Assembly (NCBI GenBank): GCA_026627065.1
Contig: JAPNUO010000002.1
Span: 1-64,000, forward strand
DNA from: Bacillota bacterium
GTDB taxonomy: Bacteria > Bacillota > Sulfobacillia > Sulfobacillales > Sulfobacillaceae
Length of the DNA: 64,000 bases
Direction of reading: 5' to 3'
The notes beneath the pieces were generated by a model. It worked only from the letters and a program-made list of their open reading frames with translations, was not told where the DNA came from and searched no databases. Every line of letters starts with the position of its first letter. Positions within the stretch are counted from its first letter, which is position 1. This document shows positions 8,370 to 18,885 of this stretch, in pieces. The translations under genes and the position numbers were made by a program.

Positions 8370-9097
8370 GAGTTGTCTCCCGGGTTAGAGTTTTGCCCCA
8401 TTTCCGCTTTCAGCTTGGCCAACTCCTCGGAGACGCTCGACGACGCCTTGAGCTTGTTCAGCTCATCGCGGATGGAATCGCCGGAGCTCGGCAATGCGTT
8501 GTCTAGCTGAAATGCCGGGTTTTCGGCCAGCGAGTCGATGGCCGCCGCGCGCGCCTTCAGACTTTCGGTCTTGTCCTGGGCCCGCTGAAGCGCCAAATTG
8601 ACGTCGGCCATGTCCTCACCCAAGCCGGTAAACGCTTCGCCGATCTTCACCTGCGCCTGCGCGGCGGAGTACTGCGCCTTAATCACTTCTTTTTGCGTGC
8701 GGAATGCCTCCACCTTTGTCTGCAGCTTTTGCTGCAAATCGGTGAGACGCGCCTCTTCTCGAGCCAGATCCTCAATTTGCGCTTGTAGTCCCGTAATCTG
8801 GCTCTCCAAGGCCTGCTTGCGGCTTAACGCCTCCTGCGCCAAGTCGTCGCGGTTCGCCCGCACCGCATCGCGCGCGTTTTCTTCCTGCTGCGCGACGGAC
8901 TGCTGCAGGCGGGCCATTTGCAGCTCTAACCGCTTCTTGGACGTCACCACTTCGGCAATGCCGCGGCGGATGTTTTGTAGTTGTTCCACCTGTTTTTGGT
9001 ACGAATATTCGAGGGTCTCGCGCGGATCTTCCGCCCGATCCAGCACGTTGTTGACCTTCGACTTAAAAATGGTGGACACACGCGCCATCAGTCCCAT
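8366..9097 (-). CDS. pspA: PspA/IM30-family envelope stress protein
   Basis: 243 aa. The N-terminal amphipathic helix (GLMARVSTIFKSKVNNVLDR) inserts into stressed membranes. Next come the DPRETLEYSYQKQ motif and a long coiled coil to about residue 185, as in all ESCRT-III-like PspA/Vipp1 proteins. The C-terminal 60 aa is a looser tail with a short helix. GAGGAGG lies 6 nt before the ATG at 9097; the open frame upstream is not family-like. PspA forms membrane-protecting rods and rings. A promoter should lie in 9098-9194, shared divergently with the DUF1540 gene. Confidence 0.92.
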   Translation of the reverse strand: MGLMARVSTIFKSKVNNVLDRAEDPRETLEYSYQKQVEQLQNIRRGIAEVVTSKKRLELQMARLQQSVAQQEENARDAVRANRDDLAQEALSRKQALESQITGLQAQIEDLAREEARLTDLQQKLQTKVEAFRTQKEVIKAQYSAAQAQVKIGEAFTGLGEDMADVNLALQRAQDKTESLKARAAAIDSLAENPAFQLDNALPSSGDSIRDELNKLKASSSVSEELAKLKAEMGQNSNPGDNS

Positions 9098-9194
9098 GAA
9101 AAGCCTCCTCTCTCTTTGTTTCAGTATATTCCCGACCAAAAATCCTTGTCAAAATGCATTCGCATTCGGCCACACTAAGGCGGGAGGTGACGAG

Positions 9195-9443
9195 ATGACA
9201 CTCATCCAATGTGATGCCACGAACTGTCGGCACAATGACCAAGGGCTCTGCGCGCTCGACCAAATTTACGTAGGCCCCGGGTCTTCCGGCGCCCTGCCGG
9301 ACATTTTGGAATCGTCGCCTGCCTATGCGCTGGACGATCTGCGCCCCGGATACGCGAGCGAGTTCGAAGCGTATGTCGGCTATGCCACCACCCATCCGGA
9401 CACGCTGTTGTCCGGCGCTTTTTGCAAGAGTTACGACCCCTAA
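9195..9443 (+). CDS. DUF1540 domain protein (Cys-rich, probable metal binder)
   Basis: An 82-aa protein with a cysteine-rich N-terminus (IQCDATNCRHNDQGLCAL) and a late FCKSY cysteine, the DUF1540 layout. GGGAGGTGA sits 6 nt before the ATG at 9195. Such proteins are widespread in spore-forming Bacillota and are thought to bind a metal ion; no function is known. It is divergent from pspA and ends 30 nt before the pyrG stop. Confidence 0.78.
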   Translation: MTLIQCDATNCRHNDQGLCALDQIYVGPGSSGALPDILESSPAYALDDLRPGYASEFEAYVGYATTHPDTLLSGAFCKSYDP

Positions 9444-9472
9444 ACCCCGGCGGAGGCTTCCCTCCGCCGCTA

Positions 9473-11478
<2,006 letters not shown>

Positions 11479-11573
11479 CCCATCCTCCAAAAGTTTCCCG
11501 TGTATTATACCACGCACGCCGCCAATTCCCGCGGGGATATGGGGAGTTTTTCCAACCCTGATCTTGCCAGCGA

Positions 11574-12620
11574 TTACCCGAGGGCGACACAACTCGGGCG
11601 CTCCAGCGAAAACAGCGAACCCAAGCCACGGGGCACCCCGTCCGCCCCCACAGCCATTACCTCTAGGCAATTCGCCCCTTGCCCGGCCACAATGAGCCAG
11701 CGCCCATCCGGCGTCAGCGCAAAATGCCGCGGGGTTCGCGCCCGCGTTTTAACCACCGCCAGCCGCGTTTGAATGCGCCCTTCTCCATCCAACTGAAAGA
11801 CGGCAATGCTGTCGTCTCCGCGATTGGATACGTAAAGCCACGACAAGGCGGGGTGAAGCGCCACATGGGCAGCCGTGTTTCCGTCCCGCGCCGCACCGTC
11901 AGGCAGGGTCGGCCACACCCCTTCGGCAATGGCCGAGGGCGTGGGCGACAGCGCATAGCGGTACACCGCCACCGTCGAGTCCAGCTCGCCGGCCACATAG
12001 AAGTAGGGCGCGCGCGGGTGAAACGCCAACATGCGGGGCCCGCTCCCGGGGCGGAGCGCCACCGAGAATGCTCGCACCAACGGGAGGTATGCTGAGGTCG
12101 CTCGGTACGCCACGACGGCATCGCTTCCCAGGTCCGACACCCAGAGCATCATCCCCTGGGGATCCCACGCGGCGTGATGAGGGTGCGGCGCCGCCTGGCG
12201 CACCGGATGGGGTCCGCGCCCCTCATGGGCCAGGCTCTGACCTCGCCGGGCCAGGGATCCCTCGGAGCTCAGCCAATACCAATCCAGGCTTCCGCCCCCG
12301 TAATTGGCCACGACAAGCGATGGCTGCGGCCGGTGATTCACCAGGATAAAACACGGCTCCGCCCCGCTGACGGGCCGGAGATTGCCGAGCGCCATCTGTC
12401 CCGCGTCGGACACCAGGAGGTCTGCCACCCCCGGATCCTGAACCGTTTCCTGAACCGCATAAAGCCGCCGAAACTTCGGATCCCAAGTCACGTACGAAGG
12501 GTTCTCGATCCCCGCCAACCCCGCGACGTATTCGAGGGTTCCCCGCTGGTCGTCCAGCGTCAGTCAATGAATACCGGCTTGGTGGCGCGATTGGTAACTG
12601 CCCACAAAAAGGCGCGTCAT
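11574..12620 (-). pseudogene. Lactonase-family beta-propeller (6-phosphogluconolactonase type), in-frame UGA
   Basis: A perfect ribosome site (AGGAGG, 4 nt spacing) precedes ATG 12620, and the frame reads MTRLFVGSYQSRHQAGIH. A TGA follows at codon 19 (12564-12566), then LTLDDQRGTLEYVAGLAG and about 310 further codons without a stop. The rest is a typical seven-bladed lactonase propeller (for example AAWDPQGMMLWVSDLGSD, LAFHPRAPYFYVAGELDS and VALHPALSWLYVSNRGDD). Since frame and start agree across the TGA, only one base seems wrong; TGG (Trp) to TGA is possible. Translation could restart internally but would lose part of blade 1. An intact enzyme would hydrolyse 6-phosphogluconolactone or a related lactone. 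Confidence 0.75.
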
Positions 12621-12655
12621 AACGCCTCCTCCCTCTCTGAAAACGCCCTATTTTC

Positions 12656-12836
12656 TTGACGCCTGGGCCCTCCGCTTCTTAGACTAGCACTATAGCCCAC
12701 AGGCCGCGCACGGTAAAGAAGCGGCCGCCAGCGAAAGCGAGGGGATGAGGCGTGCGCCGAGTCACGCGTCTGAAGCAGAAGCGCGCGCCGTCCGGCCTTC
12801 GCACAAAGGCACCCGATTGAAGGATCGGGTGTTTTT
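12656..12836 (+). promoter_or_regulatory. Promoter plus structured leader ending in an attenuator-type terminator
   Basis: TTGACG (12656-12661) and TAGACT (12680-12685), 18 nt apart, make a good promoter. The leader from about 12692 has strong pairing potential, such as GGCCGC (12697-12702) with GCGGCC about 13 nt further on. It ends in a clean intrinsic terminator: CACCCGAT (12810-12817), ATCGGGTG (12824-12831) and five T. The terminator sits only 26 nt before the start codon of the 116-aa membrane protein. That is the layout of a riboswitch or other attenuated leader. I could not match it to a known class. Confidence 0.5.
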
Positions 12837-12862
12837 GCGATCCCGGGAGAGAGGAGGACGCT

Positions 12863-13213
12863 ATGGTCTATCGCCGCATCACCCCGGCCGCGGTTAAAAC
12901 TAAAACCCGGTCGCGCCCGCACAGCGCCTGGCGCGCCAACCCCTGGGGACTGGCCCGCCTGCTGATTACCTGTGCCACTGTCGGTTTGCTGACCTTAGGG
13001 ACAAGCTTTTGGTGGTGGCTCGGGTTCTTCTTGCTGTCGCTCATTGTGCTCACCCTGGCCCGCCCCCGCGAGACCTGGGCGGGCGTAGGCGCGGTGCTCG
13101 CAGCCCTTCTTGACATGGCGCTCTGGCACCTGCACGTCATCCCGCTGTGGATCTTTGCGCTCTTTTTGCTGTTAAGCGCCGGGGAGTGGCTGCTGAGCCG
13201 TTTGTCGTCTTAG
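12863..13213 (+). CDS. Small membrane protein of unknown function
   Basis: 116 aa. A basic, cytoplasmic N-terminus of about 30 residues is followed by about three hydrophobic segments (LARLLITCATVGLLTLG, WWLGFFLLSLIVLTLA and IFALFLLLSAGEWLL). GAGAGGAGGA precedes the ATG. I recognise no family. It sits behind a leader with an attenuator-type terminator, so its expression is probably conditional. It ends 4 nt inside the convergent crotonase gene. Confidence 0.72.
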   Translation: MVYRRITPAAVKTKTRSRPHSAWRANPWGLARLLITCATVGLLTLGTSFWWWLGFFLLSLIVLTLARPRETWAGVGAVLAALLDMALWHLHVIPLWIFALFLLLSAGEWLLSRLSS

Positions 13214-14295
13214 CGCCCTCGAAACGCGGGCCGGCGTTTGCCTAAAAAGGCGCGCACCCCTTCCTGAACGTCCTCCGTGGCCATCAGGCGGGTGAGCTCG
13301 ACAGCCTCCAACGCCCGACGCTCTTCCTCGTCCGCGCCAAGAAGCCTCTTTAGCGCCTGCACGGCGAGAGGGGCCCGACTTGCGAGCTCCTCGGCGATAT
13401 TGACCGCGCGCTCGAGGAGCAGGTGCGGCTCGACAATCTCGTCCACCAGGCCGATGCGATAGGCTTCCGTCGCCTCAACAGCGTCGCCGGTAAGGAGGAG
13501 TCGCCGCGCGTGCGCCATGCCCACCAGCTTCGGCAAACGCACGGTGCCGCCCCAGCCCGGAATGAGGCCGAGCGCTACTTCCGGCTGCCCAAAGCGCGCC
13601 CGCGGCGAAGCTACGCGGATATCTGCCGCCAAAGCCAATTCGTTCCCGCCGCCCAGCGCGGGACCGTTCACGGCGGCGACAATGGGAAGGCGGCTCCGTT
13701 CCAACCGAAAAAACACGGACGCCCCTGCCTCGAGGTAGTTGCGGAGAGAAACCCCTTCCTGCGCCACCCCCTGAAGATCCGCGCCGGCAGCAAATACAGA
13801 TCCGCGTCCCGTAATCACCACGGCACGCACCGTCTCATCCGCTTCCGCCGCGTCGAGCAGCCCAGCCATCGCCGCCAGCAGACTGCCGGAGAGGGCGTTC
13901 ACCGGCGGATTGGCGAGGGTCCAGACCGCCACCGGGCCGCGCCGCTCCTCGCGGATGGGGCCAGCCTCATCGCTGGCCGCGGCAGGAGGATAGGTCAAAT
14001 ACCCTTGGCCCGAGGCCGCCCCGATCTGCCCGCGCGCGACCCGCTCGCGCAAAGAAGACGGCGGCCGAAAGCGCGCCCCCGCGGTTTGCTCCAGCGCCTC
14101 CAGTTCGGACAGCACCACATCGAGGCCACGCGCATCGGCCCAGTGAAAAGGGCCTTCCGGCAAGCCGGCTCCGGCTCGCATCGCCATGTCAATGTCCTCG
14201 GGCGTCGCCGCGCCTTCCTCAAAGAGGCGGACCGCTTCCACGAAGCTGGCCAAGGCAAAGCGCCGAACAAGCTCCTCTTGTTTGTCCTCCTGCAT
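13210..14295 (-). CDS. 3-hydroxyacyl-CoA dehydrogenase C-domain / enoyl-CoA hydratase fusion
   Basis: 361 aa in two parts. Residues 1-105 are a 3HCDH C-terminal domain (FVEAVRLFEEGAATPEDIDM, GPFHWADARGLDVVL, GYLTY). Residues 120-361 are a crotonase, with the oxyanion-hole segments GRGSVFAAGADL and NGPALGGGNELALAADI, and GLIPGWGGTVRLPKLVG carrying a family glutamate region. Crotonases hydrate or isomerise enoyl-CoA esters in beta-oxidation. The NAD-binding domain is encoded by the preceding gene (14314-15159), so the two genes together equal a classical multifunctional beta-oxidation enzyme cut at an unusual point. Start ATG 14295 is 18 nt after the upstream stop, so the genes are co-transcribed. 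Confidence 0.88.
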   Translation of the reverse strand: MQEDKQEELVRRFALASFVEAVRLFEEGAATPEDIDMAMRAGAGLPEGPFHWADARGLDVVLSELEALEQTAGARFRPPSSLRERVARGQIGAASGQGYLTYPPAAASDEAGPIREERRGPVAVWTLANPPVNALSGSLLAAMAGLLDAAEADETVRAVVITGRGSVFAAGADLQGVAQEGVSLRNYLEAGASVFFRLERSRLPIVAAVNGPALGGGNELALAADIRVASPRARFGQPEVALGLIPGWGGTVRLPKLVGMAHARRLLLTGDAVEATEAYRIGLVDEIVEPHLLLERAVNIAEELASRAPLAVQALKRLLGADEEERRALEAVELTRLMATEDVQEGVRAFLGKRRPAFRGR

Positions 14296-14313
14296 GCGTC
14301 ACTTCCTCGATTT

Positions 14314-15159
14314 TTAATAGCTGTAGAAGCCACCGCCGCTTTTCAGTCCGAGCCGCCCCGCCGCCACTAGTTCTCTTAGCTGGGAGGCCAAGCCAAAGCG
14401 GTCCCCGTAATGGCGCGCCAAGGAGTCTGCTACCGCCAGGATCACATCCAAGCCCAACGCATCCGCCAGCACAAAGGGCCCCAGAGGCGCCAGGCGGGCG
14501 CGCACGACCGCCTCGTCAATCTCTCGATAGGGAAGAGCCGTGTCTTCCTGAAACCGCAACACTTCCGCCATGGCTGCCATCAACACGCGGTTGACGACAA
14601 AGCCGGGCGTATCCTGCACCACCACGGGGAGCTTTCGCCATTCTTCCGCCACCCGGCACAAAGTGTCCACCGTGTCGCGACTGGTATCGTCCCCTCGCAC
14701 CACCTCGACCAGCTTCATCACGTGGGCCGGATAAAAGAAGTGAAACCCAGCCACCCGATCCGGACGCCGCGTGGCTCGAGCCAGCGCCGATATGCTCAAA
14801 GACGAGGTGTTGGACACGATTAAGGACAATGGGGGCAAGAGATCGTCCAGCTCGCGAAACACCGCCTGTTTGAGATCCTCCCGCTCCGACACCGCCTCAA
14901 TCGCCAGCGAGACATCGGACAATGCGCGAAAGTCGGTCGCCACACTGAAATTCTGTCGGCGCGCTTCCGCTTCGTCGGCCGTCAGGCGCCCGCGGTTGAC
15001 CCGCGCGGTGAAAAGATCCGCGATGTGCGTCTCGGCACGCTCCAACGCGTGCCGATCGACGTCGGTCAGCACGACCGGAATGCCGGCGTTTGCCGCCAGG
15101 TAGGCAATCTCGGCCCCCATGGTGCCGGCCCCCACGACCGCTACCCGTTTGACGAACAT
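14314..15159 (-). CDS. 3-hydroxyacyl-CoA (3-hydroxybutyryl-CoA) dehydrogenase
   Basis: 281 aa, the usual length for a stand-alone HBDH/FadB-type dehydrogenase. The N-terminal Rossmann fold shows VAVVGAGTMGAEIAYLAA and the catalytic His region VAGFHFFYPAHVMKLVEVV. The C-terminal domain (DTPGFVVNRVLMAAMAE, then LGPFVLADALGLDV) ends in KSGGGFYSY. It oxidises 3-hydroxyacyl-CoA to 3-ketoacyl-CoA with NAD. ATG 15159 is preceded by GAGG; the upstream 18 codons are not family-like. It is transcribed with the crotonase fusion and divergently from a MarR regulator. Confidence 0.92.
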   Translation of the reverse strand: MFVKRVAVVGAGTMGAEIAYLAANAGIPVVLTDVDRHALERAETHIADLFTARVNRGRLTADEAEARRQNFSVATDFRALSDVSLAIEAVSEREDLKQAVFRELDDLLPPLSLIVSNTSSLSISALARATRRPDRVAGFHFFYPAHVMKLVEVVRGDDTSRDTVDTLCRVAEEWRKLPVVVQDTPGFVVNRVLMAAMAEVLRFQEDTALPYREIDEAVVRARLAPLGPFVLADALGLDVILAVADSLARHYGDRFGLASQLRELVAAGRLGLKSGGGFYSY

Positions 15160-15288
15160 CGTCCCGCGCCTCTTTTCTGGAAGAGTTGCCTGCAGTATAT
15201 CGGCGAATTCCAATAGTTGTCAACCGCAAGTTTTTTTGCCGCAAATCACATGCTATCATGACAAATAAAACGAGGAGAGGCGGAAGCG

Positions 15289-15774
15289 GTGGCAGACGAC
15301 GACATTCCATCCTTTGTCGAACAGATCCAGCGTCTCTTTCCGCGCATCATGCGCTATTTGGAGGAGGAAGCAACGCGAGAGCTCATCGGCCTCGAAGTCA
15401 CGCCGGCGCAGATGAATGCGCTGGTGGTCCTCTACGAGCCCAAAAACCTTCCCATGGGCGAGTTGGCGGAGCTTTTGGGCCTGACGGAAAGCGCCGCCAC
15501 CCGCTTGGTGGATCGCCTCTTGAGGATGAACCTGGTGCGACGCGAGCGGGATGAGAGCGATCGTCGCGTCGTGCGCGTCCGCCTCTCTTCCTACGGCCGT
15601 CAACTGGCGGATTTGGTCTTTCAGCGCCGCCAAGCGCAATTTACCCGCGTCGCCGAACGGCTCACAGCGGCCGAGCGCCAGGAGCTGGTGCGCGGGCTCA
15701 ACGCGCTCTTGACGGTGTTTAGCGAGATAGAGCACGAAGCGCGCCGCACCGATCTTCCCTTGGCCGACAGCTGA
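15289..15774 (+). CDS. MarR-family transcriptional regulator
   Basis: 161 aa with the winged-helix core: VTPAQMNALVVL, MGELAELLGLTESAATRLVDR (recognition helix) and VRRERDESDRRVVRVRLS (wing). The start is GTG 15289 after GAGGAGAGGCGG. It is divergent from the beta-oxidation pair, so it probably represses those genes and responds to an acyl-CoA or lipophilic ligand. The intergenic region (15160-15288) holds GTTGTCAAC, a small MarR-like inverted repeat, which is only a weak operator candidate. Confidence 0.9.
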   Translation: MADDDIPSFVEQIQRLFPRIMRYLEEEATRELIGLEVTPAQMNALVVLYEPKNLPMGELAELLGLTESAATRLVDRLLRMNLVRRERDESDRRVVRVRLSSYGRQLADLVFQRRQAQFTRVAERLTAAERQELVRGLNALLTVFSEIEHEARRTDLPLADS

Positions 15775-15813
15775 TCGCTTGTTATAATATTTCGAGAAGA
15801 GGAGGAGTGCTGT

Positions 15814-16170
15814 ATGATCACGTTAACGGAGGACGCGGTCCAAAAGGTGCAGGAGTTTATGGCGTCCAAAGGCCGAACGGACTTGGCGCTAAGAATTTAC
15901 GTCTCCAAGGGCGGCTGCAGCGGCTTTAGCTATGGGATGGCGCTCGACGAGCCGCAAGCCGACGATGCCCGGTATCAGTTCGGACCAGTGACGGTGGTCA
16001 TTGATCCCGACAGTGCTCCGCTGTTGGAAGGAATCGAGGTAGACTACGTCAATTCCCTGATGGGCGGCGGCTTTTCGATCAACAATCCCAACGCCGTCGC
16101 CTCGTGCGGTTGCGGACACTCGTTTCGCACCAAGGATCAAAAAGGCGCTCCTGCCGCGTGCAGCCATTAA
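15814..16170 (+). CDS. HesB/IscA/ErpA-type iron-sulfur cluster carrier
   Basis: 118 aa with the three conserved cysteines: GGCSGFSYGMALDE near residue 35, and SCGCGHSF near residue 98. Spacing and length are standard for A-type carriers, which pass [2Fe-2S] or [4Fe-4S] clusters to target apoproteins. AGGAGGAG lies before the ATG. It is followed at once by a terminator, so it forms a single-gene unit or a tail gene of the MarR transcript. Confidence 0.93.
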   Translation: MITLTEDAVQKVQEFMASKGRTDLALRIYVSKGGCSGFSYGMALDEPQADDARYQFGPVTVVIDPDSAPLLEGIEVDYVNSLMGGGFSINNPNAVASCGCGHSFRTKDQKGAPAACSH

Positions 16171-16174
16171 CGCG

Positions 16175-16197
16175 CCCCCCCTTGCGGGGGGTTTTTT
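16175..16197 (+). terminator. Rho-independent terminator
   Basis: CCCCCC-ttgc-GGGGGG followed by six T, 5 nt after the IscA-type stop codon. Confidence 0.9.
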
Positions 16198-17371
16198 ACT
16201 GACCGACTGCCACAATCAAACACTTGAGGTACCGAGATTCCGGCAACGCGGGGAGAACGGGATGATCCGGTCCCTGCCCGCGAATCTCGACAATGCGCAC
16301 AAAGCGGCGGGCGTCGTAAGCCGCACTTTGCACGACTTGGATGAAGTCCGCTTCCGACACGTGGTAGGAGCAGCTGGAGGTGATGAGATATCCCCCCGGG
16401 CGAATCAGCTTGAGGGCCCGAAGGTTGATTTCCTTGTAACCCTTCAGGGCCTGAGGCACGCTGTCCTTCGACTTCGTAAACGCCGGGGGATCCAGGATGC
16501 CGACATCGTATTGGGCCCCGGCGTCACTTTCCCGCCGCAGCCAGTCAAACGCATTTTCTTCGCGAAACACGGCCCGGCCTTCGAGACCGTTCAATCGCGC
16601 GTTGTCGCTCGCCTGCCGCACCGCCTGAGGGTCAATGTCAATACCCACTACTTCGGCTCCCCGCTGTTTGGCCAAGATCAGCCCAAAGGCGCCGGTGTGG
16701 CAAAAGGCGTCGAAGACCCGGGATCCCTCGGGGGCATACGCCACCACACGGCCACGGTTTTCATACTGATCCAGGAAATGCCCCGTCTTTTGGCCGCCGG
16801 TCACGTCGACTAATAACCGCACCGCGTGCTCCGTCAATTCTACCGGCGTGACCAGCCGACCCCACAGCAGGCGGTTAACGCGCGGCAATCCTTCCCGCGC
16901 CCGCACGGGAAGATCGCCATGTTCCCAAATGCCCTCCGGATGCACCAACTCGACCAGCGTCTCCACAACAACGTCCAGGTAGGCGTCCATGCCAAGGCTC
17001 GTGACCTCCACGACCAACATGGGGCCATAGCGATCGACCACCAGCCCCGGCAATCCGTCGGCTTCCGAAAAGATCATCCGGAAGGCATCGCGATGCCCCA
17101 TCAGCGGCTGACGCCAGGCCCAGGCGTCGCGCACGCGCTGGCGCACCACGCTAGCCGCATCGACAAGGCCGTCGCCGCGCCCCAGGAGGCGCACTGCAAT
17201 CATGGACGCGGGGTTATAAAAGCCCCAGCCCACAATGCGGCCATCCCAGGTCTTCACCCGCACCAGCGAGCCGGGCGCGGCGGCCGGCAGCGCCTCTAAT
17301 TCCGTGCGGTACACCCACGGGGAGCCGGCGAGCGCGCGATGCGGCCCGCGGGTCAACGTCAGCGTGTCCAT
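16196..17371 (-). CDS. Class I rRNA large-subunit methyltransferase (RlmI-like)
   Basis: 391 aa: an N-terminal PUA-like domain (LTRGPHRALAGSPWVYRTE), a middle EEHEE domain (SEADGLPGLVVDRYG) and a C-terminal Rossmann methyltransferase. Marks of the latter are VFDAFCHTGAFGLIL (SAM motif I), EVVGIDIDPQAV, ILDPPAFTKSK (motif IV) and TSSCSYHV, where the Cys belongs to the m5C type. RlmI methylates C1962 of 23S rRNA in E. coli, and a related rRNA cytosine is the likely target here. It ends inside the shared terminator region of the IscA-type gene. Confidence 0.87.
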   Translation of the reverse strand: MDTLTLTRGPHRALAGSPWVYRTELEALPAAAPGSLVRVKTWDGRIVGWGFYNPASMIAVRLLGRGDGLVDAASVVRQRVRDAWAWRQPLMGHRDAFRMIFSEADGLPGLVVDRYGPMLVVEVTSLGMDAYLDVVVETLVELVHPEGIWEHGDLPVRAREGLPRVNRLLWGRLVTPVELTEHAVRLLVDVTGGQKTGHFLDQYENRGRVVAYAPEGSRVFDAFCHTGAFGLILAKQRGAEVVGIDIDPQAVRQASDNARLNGLEGRAVFREENAFDWLRRESDAGAQYDVGILDPPAFTKSKDSVPQALKGYKEINLRALKLIRPGGYLITSSCSYHVSEADFIQVVQSAAYDARRFVRIVEIRGQGPDHPVLPALPESRYLKCLIVAVGQ

Positions 17372-17523
17372 GACATGACATCCTTTCCCGAGTTTCGTGT
17401 CGCCTTTGGATTTTTTCCCTCGGCCCTCAGGGACAACTCACCACCCTTGGTCCTGCTGTATATGGTGGTATTGCCTTAGGTTAACAAATGGAGCCCGGGT
17501 TCACAAATCAGGAGGGACACGAC

Positions 17524-18843
17524 ATGATTCGCCACATGAATGAAGAAGAGCGCCATCGCACCGAAGACCGCGTGCGCGTCCTCAAAGCCTATCACACCCG
17601 GCGGCGCTGGCAACTCCTCTGGCTTTTGATCGGCCCCGGCATTCTGGTCATGCTGGGAGAGAACGACGCGCCCTCCATGCTCTCTTATGCCGCCACCGGC
17701 TCCCAGTTCGGCATCGGCTTCTTCTTGCCCTTTGTGGTCCTCACCTTTGCCATGGCGTTTGTCGCCCAGGAGATCACGGTGCGCTTAGGGGCGGTGTCCA
17801 AGACGGGCCACGCCGATCTGATTTACCGCCGCTTTGGCCGCTTTTGGGGAAACTTCGCGATGTTCGACCTCCTATGGACCAATGTGATGACCCTCATCAC
17901 CGAGTTTGTCGGGGTGGTGGCCGGGGCCGGCTTTTTCGGCATTCCGTCGTGGCTTGCGGTCGTAGGCGCGCTGACCCTGATTGCGGTCGCCACCCTCTCG
18001 CGCCGCTACTGGCGCTGGGAGCGCATGACGCTGGCCTTTGCGCTCTTCAACCTGGTGTTCATCCCGGTCGCCCTCCTCGTGCACCCCCACTGGGCCGCCG
18101 TGGGCCATGCGCTTCTCACCTGGCGTCCCTTGCCCGGCGGCATTAACAACAATACCATTATTCTGCTGCTGGCCGACATCGGCGCCACCATCACGCCCTG
18201 GATGCTGTTTTTCCAGCAGGGAGCGGTGTCCGACAAGGGGCTGGCCACTCAAGACATCCGCCACGGCCGCTGGGACACCGCCATCGGCGCCTTTTTAGCC
18301 ACGCTGGCCGCCTTGGGCGCCATCGTCGCCACCGCGCCGCTGTACCTGCATCATATGAATGCCGCCCAGTATGGCGCCGCCCAGTTTGCGCAGGCGCTGG
18401 TGCCCTACGCCGGCCACGTGGGGGCAGCCCTCTTCGCCTTGGGAGTCTTGGAAGCCGGTCTCGTGGCCGCCATCACCATCTCGACCTCCTCCGCCTACGC
18501 CTTTGGCGAAGTCACCCGCACCGCCCACAGTCTCAACCGGCCCTTCCATCAAGCCCGCAGCTTCTACCTCGTGCTCCTCTTGGTCGCAGCCTTTAGCGGT
18601 GCCGTCGTCCTTATCCCCGGGTTCCCCCTCGAATATGTGGTCATCATTGTCAACGTCGTCGCCGTGCTGACCATGCCGCCCGCCATTGGCTTTCTCCTCA
18701 TTTTGGCGAACGACCGCGAGATTATGGGCCGGCATCGCAACACGTTTTGGCTCAACCTCATCGGCATCGGCGTGGGCGTCTTCGTCTCGCTGGCAGGCAT
18801 TCTTTACGCGCTCACGGTCATTTTCCCCCACCTGAAATTTTAG
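17524..18843 (+). CDS. Nramp (SLC11)-related metal transporter
   Basis: 439 aa, about 11 membrane helices, LeuT-type fold. The start is ATG 17524 with GGAGGG 7 nt upstream. Key sites differ from true Mn/Fe Nramps. TM1 reads GENDAPSM in place of the DPGN motif: Asp is kept, but Asn is replaced by Ser. TM6 reads ATITPWMLF in place of the MPH motif: the metal-binding Met is Thr and the His is Trp. Loss of this Met is known from Nramp-related Mg transporters and the plant Al transporter Nrat1. The substrate may therefore be a hard cation rather than Mn or Fe. A 73-aa membrane protein follows in the same operon. Confidence 0.85.
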   Translation: MIRHMNEEERHRTEDRVRVLKAYHTRRRWQLLWLLIGPGILVMLGENDAPSMLSYAATGSQFGIGFFLPFVVLTFAMAFVAQEITVRLGAVSKTGHADLIYRRFGRFWGNFAMFDLLWTNVMTLITEFVGVVAGAGFFGIPSWLAVVGALTLIAVATLSRRYWRWERMTLAFALFNLVFIPVALLVHPHWAAVGHALLTWRPLPGGINNNTIILLLADIGATITPWMLFFQQGAVSDKGLATQDIRHGRWDTAIGAFLATLAALGAIVATAPLYLHHMNAAQYGAAQFAQALVPYAGHVGAALFALGVLEAGLVAAITISTSSAYAFGEVTRTAHSLNRPFHQARSFYLVLLLVAAFSGAVVLIPGFPLEYVVIIVNVVAVLTMPPAIGFLLILANDREIMGRHRNTFWLNLIGIGVGVFVSLAGILYALTVIFPHLKF

Positions 18844-18885
18844 CGAAACCCTTAGGACCTCAAAAAGGCAGAAAGGAGTGACAAG

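Noticed and set aside
12540-12570. Selenocysteine at the lactonase UGA
   Set aside because: The position is not a redox or cysteine site, and the hairpin is too close to UGA with no G at the loop start.
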